Shown here: one piece after another, positions 1 through 7,050 of the stretch
Position numbering within the stretch: position 1 is the first letter of the stretch
Layout: every line of letters starts with the position of its first letter
Origin: an uncultured Rhodocyclaceae bacterium
Lineage (GTDB): Bacteria; Pseudomonadota; Gammaproteobacteria; Burkholderiales; Rhodocyclaceae
DNA length: 37,299 bases
Assembly (NCBI GenBank): GCA_900549295.1
Contig: URNG01000018.1
Span: 1-37,299, forward strand
Reading direction: 5' to 3'
Position numbers and translations under genes: made by a program
Notes under the pieces: model-generated
Databases searched by the model: none
The model's input: only the letters and a program-made list of their open reading frames with translations
Told to the model about the DNA's origin: nothing

Positions 1-147
1 CTGTGGTGCCGGAGCGGAATCTCGCGCGCATTCGGTCCTTTGTGTCTGCGGGTGGTCTGTTCTCTGTGGCCAGCGGGCGGCCGGCGCCCGCCGCCAATCG
101 GCGCAGGTCGTGGTTGTTCCACACCGAGCCGCGCATTTCCTTGTCGA

Positions 148-459
148 TCAGACGCGGCAGGCCGGGTGTCCGGGGGGCGGCGCTGCCGCCCCCAAAAGCC
201 GCAGGCTGCTCGGCTCGCGGGGATCGTTCATAACGCCCTTCAAGAATTCCAACGGATCGTCGGTCACTGGTCGGGGCGGCAAGTGCGCCCACCGCCTGGC
301 GCGTTCCAGATGCGCCTGCACATGCGGGCAACGCCTCAGCCGAAACACGGCAACCTTCAAACCCTTGGCGGAATACCCGGCTTCACGGGCGGCTTCGTGA
401 TCGGTCATTCCGGCCAGCCGGGCGGCGACAAAGCGGCGTTTCTTCTTGGTCAAAGCCAC
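148..459 (-). CDS. Small-terminase-like phage protein
   Basis: A 103-aa protein. The N-terminus has the pattern of small terminase subunits: a basic KKKRRF start, then FVAARLAGMTDHEAAREAGYS (residues about 10-30), where the AGYS ending a helix is typical, followed by HVQAHLERAR. In phages this subunit recognises the packaging site and recruits the large terminase; in satellites it redirects packaging to the satellite genome. The start is GTG at 459, preceded by GGAG about 6 nt upstream. The end is suspicious: residues after about 83 are a low-complexity Ala/Pro run and the frame stops at 148-150, while another minus-strand frame stays open from near that point to the window edge, so a frameshift or sequencing error in the C/G runs around 165-190 is possible. 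Confidence 0.6.
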   Translation of the reverse strand: MALTKKKRRFVAARLAGMTDHEAAREAGYSAKGLKVAVFRLRRCPHVQAHLERARRWAHLPPRPVTDDPLEFLKGVMNDPREPSSLRLLGAAAPPPGHPACRV

Positions 460-599
460 GATAACTCCGGGTTAGCAAAAAGCCTGTAGGACGATTAGGT
501 AAACGCGAGAGGGACCGCGCGATTTCCAGTATTAATTCGATAGGAAATGTACGGACTGCCCCCCGTACCTTGTGGGCAGGGGGGTTCTGGCTGGTCTGG
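460..599. other. Intergenic gap with a G/C hairpin
   Basis: No gene is supported here. An inverted repeat of six C (559-564) and six G (579-584) can form a stem with a 14-nt loop. No T-tract follows it on the minus strand, so it is at best a weak terminator or RNA-stability element downstream of the gene at 600-797. Confidence 0.4.
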
Positions 600-797
600 T
601 CACTTCTCAACCGTCAGTAGTCGCTGCTTGAGGTAGCGCGTCAGCTCGCTGACATGCAGCGTCTGGAAGCAAGGCGGCTGGCCTCGTCGCTCGATGACGC
701 GGAACGGCAGGCCGGGGCGTTGCGGCTTGGCAACGAACACGCGTAGTTGCTGCGCCAGCGACAGCGCAAAGCCGATATCAGCAGACCTGGGCAGCAT
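600..797 (-). CDS. Small hypothetical protein in the satellite head region
   Basis: A 65-aa basic protein of unknown function. It is supported by a very strong ribosome-binding site (GGAAGGAGGT about 5 nt before the ATG at 797) and a 20-bp overlap with the upstream gene 778-1119, as expected for a translationally coupled phage-type operon. No recognisable domain or membrane segment. Its position between capsid and small terminase suggests a head-associated or packaging-accessory role, which is inference from context only. Confidence 0.6.
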   Translation of the reverse strand: MLPRSADIGFALSLAQQLRVFVAKPQRPGLPFRVIERRGQPPCFQTLHVSELTRYLKQRLLTVEK

Positions 798-1119
798 GGC
801 TTACCTCCTTCCGGATCAAGCGACTTGCGACTGCTTGGGCAGCCAGATCGTCCACGTTGCAGTCGAGACTGTTGGCCGTGCAGAACTCACGCAGTAGCTG
901 ACAGGCAGCCTCGTTGCTGTCATCCACGGCGGTGTCGTCTTCGTAAATCCGTCCAAGGATTTCGGAACTGATCGCGTGGACGGCCTCAGAAACCGATGGG
1001 CTTCTGGCCATAAGGCGGACGACTTCTGATTCATACGTCTCGTTGAGGGCAGCGTGTATCAGGTCGAACACGCGGTTCTGCACTGCTTGGCGGAATGCCT
1101 CGGATTGGTGGGCGGTCAT
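778..1119 (-). CDS. Hypothetical protein, 113 aa
   Basis: An acidic, probably all-helical protein beginning MTAHQSEAF; no family recognised. The start is ATG at 1119 with GGAAGGA upstream. It overlaps the stop of the 32-aa gene before it in an ATGA arrangement and overlaps the next gene by 20 bp, so it belongs to the same transcription unit running from the integrase side. The C-terminal part is rich in Ala, Leu and Val with Cys near the end. No catalytic motif is visible. A structural or accessory role in the satellite is likely only by position. Confidence 0.65.
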   Translation of the reverse strand: MTAHQSEAFRQAVQNRVFDLIHAALNETYESEVVRLMARSPSVSEAVHAISSEILGRIYEDDTAVDDSNEAACQLLREFCTANSLDCNVDDLAAQAVASRLIRKEVSHAAQVC

Positions 1120-1214
1120 GGCGTTGTTCCTTCCAGTAGTTCGGCTCGTGCTGCCGCGATTGCTTGGCGCAGGGCCATACGCACGGCTTCGAGTAGTTCG
1201 TCGTTCGTCGGCAT
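1116..1214 (-). CDS. 32-aa small protein
   Basis: A short gene starting ATG at 1214 with AAGGAG 7 nt upstream. It encodes a 32-residue, alanine-rich, helical peptide beginning MPTNDELLEAV. Its TGA overlaps the next start codon (ATGA at 1116-1119), which supports translation as part of the operon. It is an amphipathic helix-like peptide with no known family. It could be a genuine small protein or mainly a coupling cistron. Confidence 0.5.
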   Translation of the reverse strand: MPTNDELLEAVRMALRQAIAAARAELLEGTTP

Positions 1215-1215
1215 G

Positions 1216-1593
1216 TCAGGCTCCTTGAACCAGCGTCACCCAGCCGTTTCCACGGTGGGGCGGGTTGCCGTCGTGGATCGGCTGAACGGCAACATGCACG
1301 CCACCCGCGTATTCGACCAGATTGCCGGCGTCATACTCAAAGCCGGGCACCCACTCGCCCGAGTAGATCATCACCGGCTTTGCGGCCTTGGCTAACGTGG
1401 CTTCCAGCGTGCTGATACGCTCGTTGATCTTGCCAAGTTCGTCCTTAATCAGATCGAGGCTCGCCAGAAAAACATCGCGGGTGATCGGCGCATTGGGATT
1501 CACGCCTTCGGACTTCAACTGCTGCCCGACCATGCGAACCTTAAGGTTCGCATCGTTCAGGGCGTTGCGCTCGGTGCGGTCATTCGGTCGCAT
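1216..1593 (-). CDS. Coiled-coil plus carbohydrate-binding-like domain protein
   Basis: A 125-aa protein. Residues about 40-72 are a predicted coiled coil (FLASLDLIKDELGKINERISTLEATL reads as heptads). Residues about 76-123 have the aromatic pattern of chitin-binding/ChiC-like modules (CBM5/12): YSGEW, FEYDAGNLVEYAG, HVAVQ, GNPP, GWVTL. Such modules are known on phage tail fibres and some head decoration proteins. The start is ATG at 1593 with GGAGG upstream, overlapping the preceding gene by 14 bp. Lying directly downstream of the capsid gene, it may decorate the satellite head or aid adsorption; this is inference. No catalytic residues are seen. Confidence 0.6.
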   Translation of the reverse strand: MRPNDRTERNALNDANLKVRMVGQQLKSEGVNPNAPITRDVFLASLDLIKDELGKINERISTLEATLAKAAKPVMIYSGEWVPGFEYDAGNLVEYAGGVHVAVQPIHDGNPPHRGNGWVTLVQGA

Positions 1594-1792
1594 GGTTCGC
1601 CTCCACGTTGAGAAGCCGATGATGCAATCGGGATATTTCCAGATTGACGACCTCGAATCGAACGAGCATATCGACCAGTCCGGCTTTGCTGTTCGCCGGG
1701 ATGCCCTGCTGCCCGAGATTTTCAGAAACCTGCTCGCGGATCATCTCGGCGGCGAGTTCGGGATCGTCGCAGTATTGAGCAAGCGTGACCAT
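1580..1792 (-). CDS. Small hypothetical protein after the capsid gene
   Basis: A 70-aa, acidic, mostly helical protein. The start is ATG at 1792, two bases after the capsid stop, with GGAGG inside the capsid 3' end. The sequence has no cysteine beyond one near residue 8 and no recognised motif. Small proteins directly after the major capsid gene are often head-completion or adaptor proteins, but no family signature is visible, so that role is only positional inference. Confidence 0.6.
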   Translation of the reverse strand: MVTLAQYCDDPELAAEMIREQVSENLGQQGIPANSKAGLVDMLVRFEVVNLEISRLHHRLLNVEANHATE

Positions 1793-1794
1793 GA

Positions 1795-2808
1795 TTAGCT
1801 GCCCTCCACAATCACAGCGACAGCATCACCGCCGATATGCCATTGGCGTTCGGCCAGCAAGCCCACAGAGCCGCTCTGCCACAGGCTGACAAGCTCGCCG
1901 GCACCTTGCGGATCGTCGCTCATTTCGACCGATGCTTCGCCGCTGGGGCGCAGTTCCAATCCGTTGTCGTAAATCGCGCAGCGGCTGGCCGGAATCACCA
2001 TAATTCCGTTCGCATTATCGGCGGTGACGACGTGCAGACCGGGGCGATATTCGCCACCGTTCATGCTGAAGCTCGGGCCGGCTTCAGGGCGAAGCGCCAG
2101 ATCGGCAGTCACACCCGGCGGCACGACGACAACGAAGCCGACGCTCGGGCCAGCGGTCTGTACCGCAAGGCGCAAGTCTTCGATCAGGTCGCCGGTGGTC
2201 GGCAGGATCAAGGCGCTGCTGTCGTTGAATTTGTCGTAGATCGCCGAATTGATCGCCGAATTGATCGCCTTCGACATTTCGCTATCGAGAACGGCCAGCG
2301 CGGCATCGCCACCGGTCAGCAGGAATTCGCGGGTCAAGACAATCAACGCGACGGTCTTGTGCGGCTCAATGTCGCCCAGCCCGAAGCTGGGCCGGCGGAC
2401 AACCTTCGGTGCGCCTTCGACCGTTGCATCACCAACGAAGCCGGATGCGGTCAGTACGTGCCGGCTACCCGCTGGAATCGGCGCGGCGTATTGCTTGACC
2501 GCGTCCAACGCGCTCAGGTGCGCGTTGCTTTCGAGATACGCGCGCATCAAGCCGCGAACCGTCTCAGTCTCGAACGGCTCGGCGTTGTAGCTCATCGCCG
2601 AAACGGCGGCCTTCTGAAGCAGCGGGTCGTCGCTACCGCTGAAAACCTCGAATGCCTTGCGCTGCTGGCCGGCGTGCTGTTGCAGGGCCATGCTGCGGGC
2701 GAGTTCGAGCGCGGCGGCCTTCTGCTTGCGGCGGTTCGGCAGATCGCTGACAGCGGCTTGCAGTGCGGCCTGAGCGCGGAAAATCATTGCTTGTTGAAGG
2801 GAATCCAT
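1795..2808 (-). CDS. HK97-fold major capsid protein
   Basis: A 337-aa protein resembling HK97-family major capsid proteins. The N-terminal about 90 residues are helical and Ala/Gln-rich, like a scaffolding delta domain. The central part contains the typical P-domain stretch: KTVALIVLTREFL, then a spine-helix-like run EMSKAINSAINSAIYDKF (about 180-200), followed by beta-rich sequence and VIPASRCAIYDNG near residue 270. Length is normal for the family. The start is ATG at 2808 with AGGAG about 8 nt upstream. No separate prohead protease gene is seen nearby. A capsid gene of its own distinguishes this element from classic P4 or SaPI, which remodel helper capsids, and points to a capsid-forming satellite. 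Confidence in the fold is moderate because no alignment could be run. Confidence 0.7.
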   Translation of the reverse strand: MDSLQQAMIFRAQAALQAAVSDLPNRRKQKAAALELARSMALQQHAGQQRKAFEVFSGSDDPLLQKAAVSAMSYNAEPFETETVRGLMRAYLESNAHLSALDAVKQYAAPIPAGSRHVLTASGFVGDATVEGAPKVVRRPSFGLGDIEPHKTVALIVLTREFLLTGGDAALAVLDSEMSKAINSAINSAIYDKFNDSSALILPTTGDLIEDLRLAVQTAGPSVGFVVVVPPGVTADLALRPEAGPSFSMNGGEYRPGLHVVTADNANGIMVIPASRCAIYDNGLELRPSGEASVEMSDDPQGAGELVSLWQSGSVGLLAERQWHIGGDAVAVIVEGS

Positions 2809-2864
2809 GTCATTACTCCTGAGGGGTTAAGGTGTGACATCAGAATACGCGAGCGCTATTAACT

Positions 2865-3440
2865 TCAACGTTTCGATTGAAGTTTGCTATCGAGCAGGCG
2901 TGCCATTGACGTTGGCATGTCATCCCGCGTCAGGTCGCGCATCGTGGGTGCCCCGTGTTCGTTCAGGTGATCGCGCAGGGCGGTCGACGTCAAGTACCAG
3001 ATCGCCGGCAGCACGCGCAGCAGGTCGCGCTTGTGCGGGCCGTCGCAAAGCCGGGCGGCATCGTCCAGTCCGGCAGCGACAACGGCGGGTAGCTCGCTGG
3101 CGAGCGTCAGCAGCAGGGCTTCGACCGGATGCGCGGGTTGCTGCCGGGCAGCCAGCCATTGCCGGCAGGTCGGCAAGTGCAACCAGGTCGTGCTGCCCCG
3201 GCCACCCCTCGCGTTTGCTCGCCGGACGGTCGGCATGCCTTCCTTGACCAGCCGTCGAAGTTTTCCAAGGGGCAAGCCCAAGGCGTCGACGGCGGCGGTC
3301 AGCTTAACCACATCACCGTCACCGGCAACCGTTTTTGCCCGATCCGCCCCGTTTCGGGAATTTTCGGGTGTGGTCACACTTCCGCTGGCTGCCGATCCAT
3401 AAATCATGGCGCTCGGCGTTAAATTATGTAATTTGTCCAT
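2865..3440 (-). CDS. Nu1-like helix-turn-helix protein
   Basis: A protein of 191 aa from ATG at 3440; an in-frame GTG at 3479 would give 204 aa. Neither start has an ideal ribosome site (GGAG lies 14 nt before the ATG). Residues about 45-100 read VDALGLPLGKLRRLVKEGMP...WLHLPTCRQWL, the winged-helix pattern shared by Nu1/small-terminase DNA-binding domains and phage excisionases. The C-terminal half is helical (PVEALLLTLASELP onward) with no motif recognised. It lies between the primase and capsid genes, directly after the putative origin repeats, so it could be a packaging-initiation or regulatory DNA-binding protein. The two readings cannot be separated from sequence alone. Confidence 0.6.
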   Translation of the reverse strand: MDKLHNLTPSAMIYGSAASGSVTTPENSRNGADRAKTVAGDGDVVKLTAAVDALGLPLGKLRRLVKEGMPTVRRANARGGRGSTTWLHLPTCRQWLAARQQPAHPVEALLLTLASELPAVVAAGLDDAARLCDGPHKRDLLRVLPAIWYLTSTALRDHLNEHGAPTMRDLTRDDMPTSMARLLDSKLQSKR

Positions 3441-3470
3441 AATTTTGTTTTTCACTCCAAAAAGGGTGCT

Positions 3471-3560
3471 TGGTGACACTTGGTGACACCCTTCCGGCCC
3501 TCGTCATAGATAGGGGTTTCTATAGGGGAAGTACCGGACAAGTGTCACCAACCGTCACCA
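3471..3560. repeat. Decamer iterons, putative replication origin or control site
   Basis: Two tandem decamers TGGTGACACT (3471-3480) and TGGTGACACC (3481-3490) face two inverted decamers, AGTGTCACCA (3541-3550, exact complement of the first) and ACCGTCACCA (3551-3560, 7 of 10). The 50 bp between contain two copies of ATAGGGG (3510-3516 and 3531-3537, approximate) in AT-richer sequence. The block sits in the intergenic region at the 3' end of the primase gene. In satellite P4 the alpha primase-helicase binds repeats of similar length and sequence at ori and crr, so this is a candidate origin. Confidence 0.6.
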
Positions 3561-3564
3561 CGCG

Positions 3565-6036
3565 TTATTGCCAAGGGTGGTTTGCGGGTGGTTTCAGCTT
3601 CGCGCCCCGGTAGTGGGTTCGCCCGGAAACCATCACTTTCACCAATGTGTGGACACCCCTCAGCGCCTCTCCGAAACGTGTTTGACTCTCGGCATGCTCG
3701 CCCCGGTCGAACTTCCACTGTTTGAAGTCGCTGTACAGGCTTCCCGCTGTCGGCAGGTCGCGTCCGGGGCGCGGATCGTCCGGGAGCATTTCCAGGCGTT
3801 CGGACATCCAAGCGTCAACGCTCGATTGGGATTGAAAGTAATCCGCGCTCTCATCCTCGACCGCCTTGCACCGTGGCAACTTCCGTCCACCTTCGATCCA
3901 CAGGCGGTGCCCTTCCATCAACCAGTGCAGGACATACCCTCCCTCTTTGCGCAGCGTAGCCGGGAGGTCGGGGTCTTCTCGTCCGGCAAAGCAGGCATTG
4001 AATGGGACAATCTTGATCCGGGACTTGACGGCCTCAGTACAGCTTCGCATCTGAGGCCGATGGTTCCCGTAAATCAGATGTTTGTGCGTGCGCTCGAACT
4101 CGAAGAAGTTGCCATTCATCCACCGGGCGGCAATGGTCTTGTCGCCGGTCAATTCGTTGATGCGGGCTTCGTTCCAGTGCGCACCGTCTGCCACCTCGGA
4201 CGACACCGCAAGCCGCACGCCCTTGAGGCTGGCTAGCTCGGTCGGGTGCCCCTCGTGCTTCCGCGCCATGAGAGTGGCTGAAGGGATTTTCCGGGCGTAG
4301 CTGCCCATAACGTCCTGCACGAGGTCGCCCAGCGTGTTCTTGCCGTTGCGTCCGATGCCGCGCCAGAACAGCATCCAGTGGCTTTCCACGGCACCGGACA
4401 GGCACGCACCAAGGGCGACTTGCAGGAAGGTCTGCAACTCGGGGTCGCCCAGCGTCACCTCGCTGAGGAACTGCCGGAAACGCGCCCCACCTTCGGCGGT
4501 AGGTGCCACCGATGTGCACATCGTCAGCATGTCTCCGGGGCGGTTCGACCATCCTTGCATGTTAAGCAGGTCGTAGGTCACCCCCGGCGTGTTAAGCAAA
4601 TAGTTGTTGCCGTCGAAGTCGCTGCCCTGTCGTGACCATGCCGGGTCGCTCCTCAGAAAGGCCAGGGTGCCTTGTAGAAACGAGTTGCTGGCCTTCGTCG
4701 CAGAACCTTCCAAATTCCGCGCGCGCATTTCCAGCCGGACAATGTGCTCGATTTCCCGTGTCGCGTCGGTCGCCCACTTGGAGCCGTCCCACTTCAACCA
4801 GCGCCCGCCGGTATGGTCATATAGCCAGTTGTCCCGGTTTTGGTGAATGACCAATTCGGCCACGCTGTCCTGAGTCGGCAATTGCCGGATCAGGCTGGCA
4901 AGGTGGTAGTCACCGGGGGGCGCGGTCATCAAACCGGGCGGCGGCTCACGTTCGACCAGCACATCCCGGCAGCCCGCCACCGCGTTCAGAACCGTGCGGG
5001 GCAAGTAGTCTTCCCGGTCGTCCCACTTCTGACGGGCAAGGGCGCTCTGGCGCATCAGGCGTTCGATCCGGGCGCAGTCACGGCCAGTCCAGAAGGCCAG
5101 ATGCTGCGCCAGGGCGGCGTCGGCACTGCTGGCGTTGTACTGTCCCGATCCGGAAGCGTCCGCCGGATACGTGTTCGCCAGAACGTCTGTCCGCGCTTCC
5201 CACAGATCGCTGAAGCTCGCCTTGCCAAACAGCGCGGCCTTGCCGGATTGCGACCGCATCGCCCGGCGCAACAGGTCAGCGTCATCCGTCGGGCCTCGCC
5301 ACTCAGGGCACGGGCCGTCAGTCCATTCGGCTCCCCGGTCGCCCCCAGCACCGCCCGCACGGGGCGGGAAGTAGGTCGGCACCAACCACTGCCACACGTC
5401 GGGCGGCGGCGTATGTCCGGCGTCCCCAACGGCTCCCGTGCCGGTCAGGGCGACAAACCGCCCCTCGGTGTAGAGTTCCAGCCCCAGCGCCGTATTCCGA
5501 CAGCCATGCTCAGGCACAGGGCCACGTCCGAAGATATGCAGGCCGCGCCCCGATGCCGACACCTCGATCGCACAGCCGGTCAGTCGTTGCATCAGCGTTT
5601 GGGCGAGCGGCGACCACTGGCCGTCGTCTTGCATGCAGTGGTCGATGTCGAGGAAGAAAAACCGTCCGCCCGGCGGGAATACTTTAGCCACACCGTAGGG
5701 CGGGCCATAGTGCGCTGCCCACTGACAGGCCAGGTCGGCGGTCATGTGGTTACGGGGATCGTTGGCGTCTGCCACCTCGCCCAGATAGTTGCAGGGCCGC
5801 TTGTCGAGTTTGCCGGGCTTGGTGGCGCTCGGGGCTGTCTTGTACAGGCAGAAGGTCGGCTCTTCAGCTAGGGCGGCGAGTGGTGCAGGTAGGGTTAGCA
5901 TCGGGCCGGCAGCGGGGGGATTGCCTGCGGCGGCGACGGTGCTAGAATTCGCAGCGGGTACTGCATCTCTCGTAACACCCCCTGCGCCCCTCGCCGCGTC
6001 ACCGGCCGGGGCGCTTCCTTTTGTCAGGCTGGTCAT
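3565..6036 (-). CDS. P4 alpha-type primase-helicase
   Basis: An 823-aa replication protein combining an archaeo-eukaryotic primase domain and a superfamily 3 helicase. Primase motifs: LDIDH at about 129-133 (metal-binding acidic residues), GRGLHIF at about 163-169 (catalytic His) and ELYTEGRFVALTG at about 187-199. Helicase motifs: Walker A GIGRNGKNT at about 560-568, Walker B RLAVSSEV at about 608-615, and sensor/motif C YGNHRPQ at about 656-662. In P4 the homologous alpha protein primes, unwinds and recognises the origin. The start at ATG 6036 is preferred over upstream codons because GGGAGG lies just ahead and the ATGA overlaps the stop of the preceding AlpA-like gene. The gene appears intact. 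Confidence 0.9.
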   Translation of the reverse strand: MTSLTKGSAPAGDAARGAGGVTRDAVPAANSSTVAAAGNPPAAGPMLTLPAPLAALAEEPTFCLYKTAPSATKPGKLDKRPCNYLGEVADANDPRNHMTADLACQWAAHYGPPYGVAKVFPPGGRFFFLDIDHCMQDDGQWSPLAQTLMQRLTGCAIEVSASGRGLHIFGRGPVPEHGCRNTALGLELYTEGRFVALTGTGAVGDAGHTPPPDVWQWLVPTYFPPRAGGAGGDRGAEWTDGPCPEWRGPTDDADLLRRAMRSQSGKAALFGKASFSDLWEARTDVLANTYPADASGSGQYNASSADAALAQHLAFWTGRDCARIERLMRQSALARQKWDDREDYLPRTVLNAVAGCRDVLVEREPPPGLMTAPPGDYHLASLIRQLPTQDSVAELVIHQNRDNWLYDHTGGRWLKWDGSKWATDATREIEHIVRLEMRARNLEGSATKASNSFLQGTLAFLRSDPAWSRQGSDFDGNNYLLNTPGVTYDLLNMQGWSNRPGDMLTMCTSVAPTAEGGARFRQFLSEVTLGDPELQTFLQVALGACLSGAVESHWMLFWRGIGRNGKNTLGDLVQDVMGSYARKIPSATLMARKHEGHPTELASLKGVRLAVSSEVADGAHWNEARINELTGDKTIAARWMNGNFFEFERTHKHLIYGNHRPQMRSCTEAVKSRIKIVPFNACFAGREDPDLPATLRKEGGYVLHWLMEGHRLWIEGGRKLPRCKAVEDESADYFQSQSSVDAWMSERLEMLPDDPRPGRDLPTAGSLYSDFKQWKFDRGEHAESQTRFGEALRGVHTLVKVMVSGRTHYRGAKLKPPANHPWQ

Positions 6037-6236
6037 TTTGCACCTCCCGTCACCAGCGCATCGACTTGATCGGCGGGCCACAGTAGGCGGCCATTCGGCA
6101 GCTTAACGGGGCGAATGCCGCAGAAGTGACCGTTTACGCACAGGTTGCGGACCCATGTCGCGGGGCGGTTGCGCAGCTTGCCGGCGGCTTCTTTGGTGCT
6201 GTAGGCTCGGGCGGGGTTGGTCGGGGTAGTTTGCAT
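6033..6236 (-). CDS. AlpA-like DNA-binding protein (excisionase/regulator)
   Basis: A 67-aa protein with a MerR/AlpA-type winged helix: YSTKEAAGKLRNRPATWVRNLCVNG (about 12-36), then LPNGRLLWPADQVDALV, the usual recognition wing and closing helix. AlpA proteins in satellites activate excision or the replication operon. The ATG at 6236 is preceded by AAGGAG at a good distance. Its stop overlaps the primase start by 4 bp, so the two are probably co-translated. The size and location between integrase and primase match PICI organisation. Confidence 0.75.
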   Translation of the reverse strand: MQTTPTNPARAYSTKEAAGKLRNRPATWVRNLCVNGHFCGIRPVKLPNGRLLWPADQVDALVTGGAK

Positions 6237-6315
6237 GGTTTGCGCTCCTTATCAATGAAGTGCAACCAGCATCCCCACGGCCTCACGATAGCCACGGCTA
6301 AACCGTGAAAACTCG

Positions 6316-7035
6316 TTATTTCAGCTTTGAAACTCGATTTTTGAATGTGCCGAAAACCATGGGCTTGGCCTTGGGGCCGTAGGTCACTTTCCACTTTTCG
6401 GGCTGGCCCTGTGGGGCGTCCTCAATGGGCGAAAAGCCGGCTTTCTCAAGTTCGCCGATGAATCGCCCCCAAAGCTGTAAGGGCTGCTCGCCGGGATTGT
6501 TTCGAACGACGGTGGCTATCACGTCGCCCACGGTGGTGATTACGTTCACTCTTTCGCCGCGATCTTTCTTCGCAATCAGCCGTTGCTTCTCGCTCATCTC
6601 GGCGTAAATGTCGAACAGCAGGGCCAGCCGTCCGAATCTGTAGGCCAATCCCAGATCGGCAGACTTCCCGTATGCCTCAAGGTGCAGGGCCATCTCCAGA
6701 ATCCGGGCGGCCGGTTCCAGTTGCATAGGGTCGGTCGGCTTCAGGTACTGCGCCCGCAGCTTTTCCTCGGTGGGATTTTTCACCCGGATGATCGGCAGGA
6801 CGTTCAGAACGTAATCGCGCACCATTGAACCGCCCGGCGCTTGTGCCAGCAGGTCATCCACGGGGACACGGTGGGCTTTCAGAACGGCAATTGCCCGGTC
6901 TTTGTATCGGGTCAGCGTGTCGGCGGTAAGGTAGTCGTCGGCGTTGAGTCGTTCGAGCCAGACGGTCATCCCGTCTGCGTCGATTTCCTCAACCTCTCGC
7001 CGGGCATGGCTTCGGCCTACTTGGTGCGTGGTCAT
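6316..7035 (-). CDS. Hypothetical protein between integrase and AlpA-like gene
   Basis: A 239-aa soluble protein from ATG 7035 (GGAGG 9 nt upstream; a TTG at 7050 would add five residues). No family recognised. It is mixed alpha/beta, fairly acidic in the middle, with a basic C-terminus (GTFKNRVSKLK). It starts 15 bp after the integrase stop and is therefore probably in the integrase transcript. No catalytic or membrane motif is visible. Proteins in this slot of satellites are often regulatory, but there is no direct support here. Confidence 0.7.
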   Translation of the reverse strand: MTTHQVGRSHARREVEEIDADGMTVWLERLNADDYLTADTLTRYKDRAIAVLKAHRVPVDDLLAQAPGGSMVRDYVLNVLPIIRVKNPTEEKLRAQYLKPTDPMQLEPAARILEMALHLEAYGKSADLGLAYRFGRLALLFDIYAEMSEKQRLIAKKDRGERVNVITTVGDVIATVVRNNPGEQPLQLWGRFIGELEKAGFSPIEDAPQGQPEKWKVTYGPKAKPMVFGTFKNRVSKLK

Positions 7036-7050
7036 CTCGTCGCCCTCCAA

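Noticed and set aside
40..489. Long plus-strand frame at the left edge
   Set aside because: It is the complement of the small terminase gene, has no ribosome site, and reads as low-complexity.
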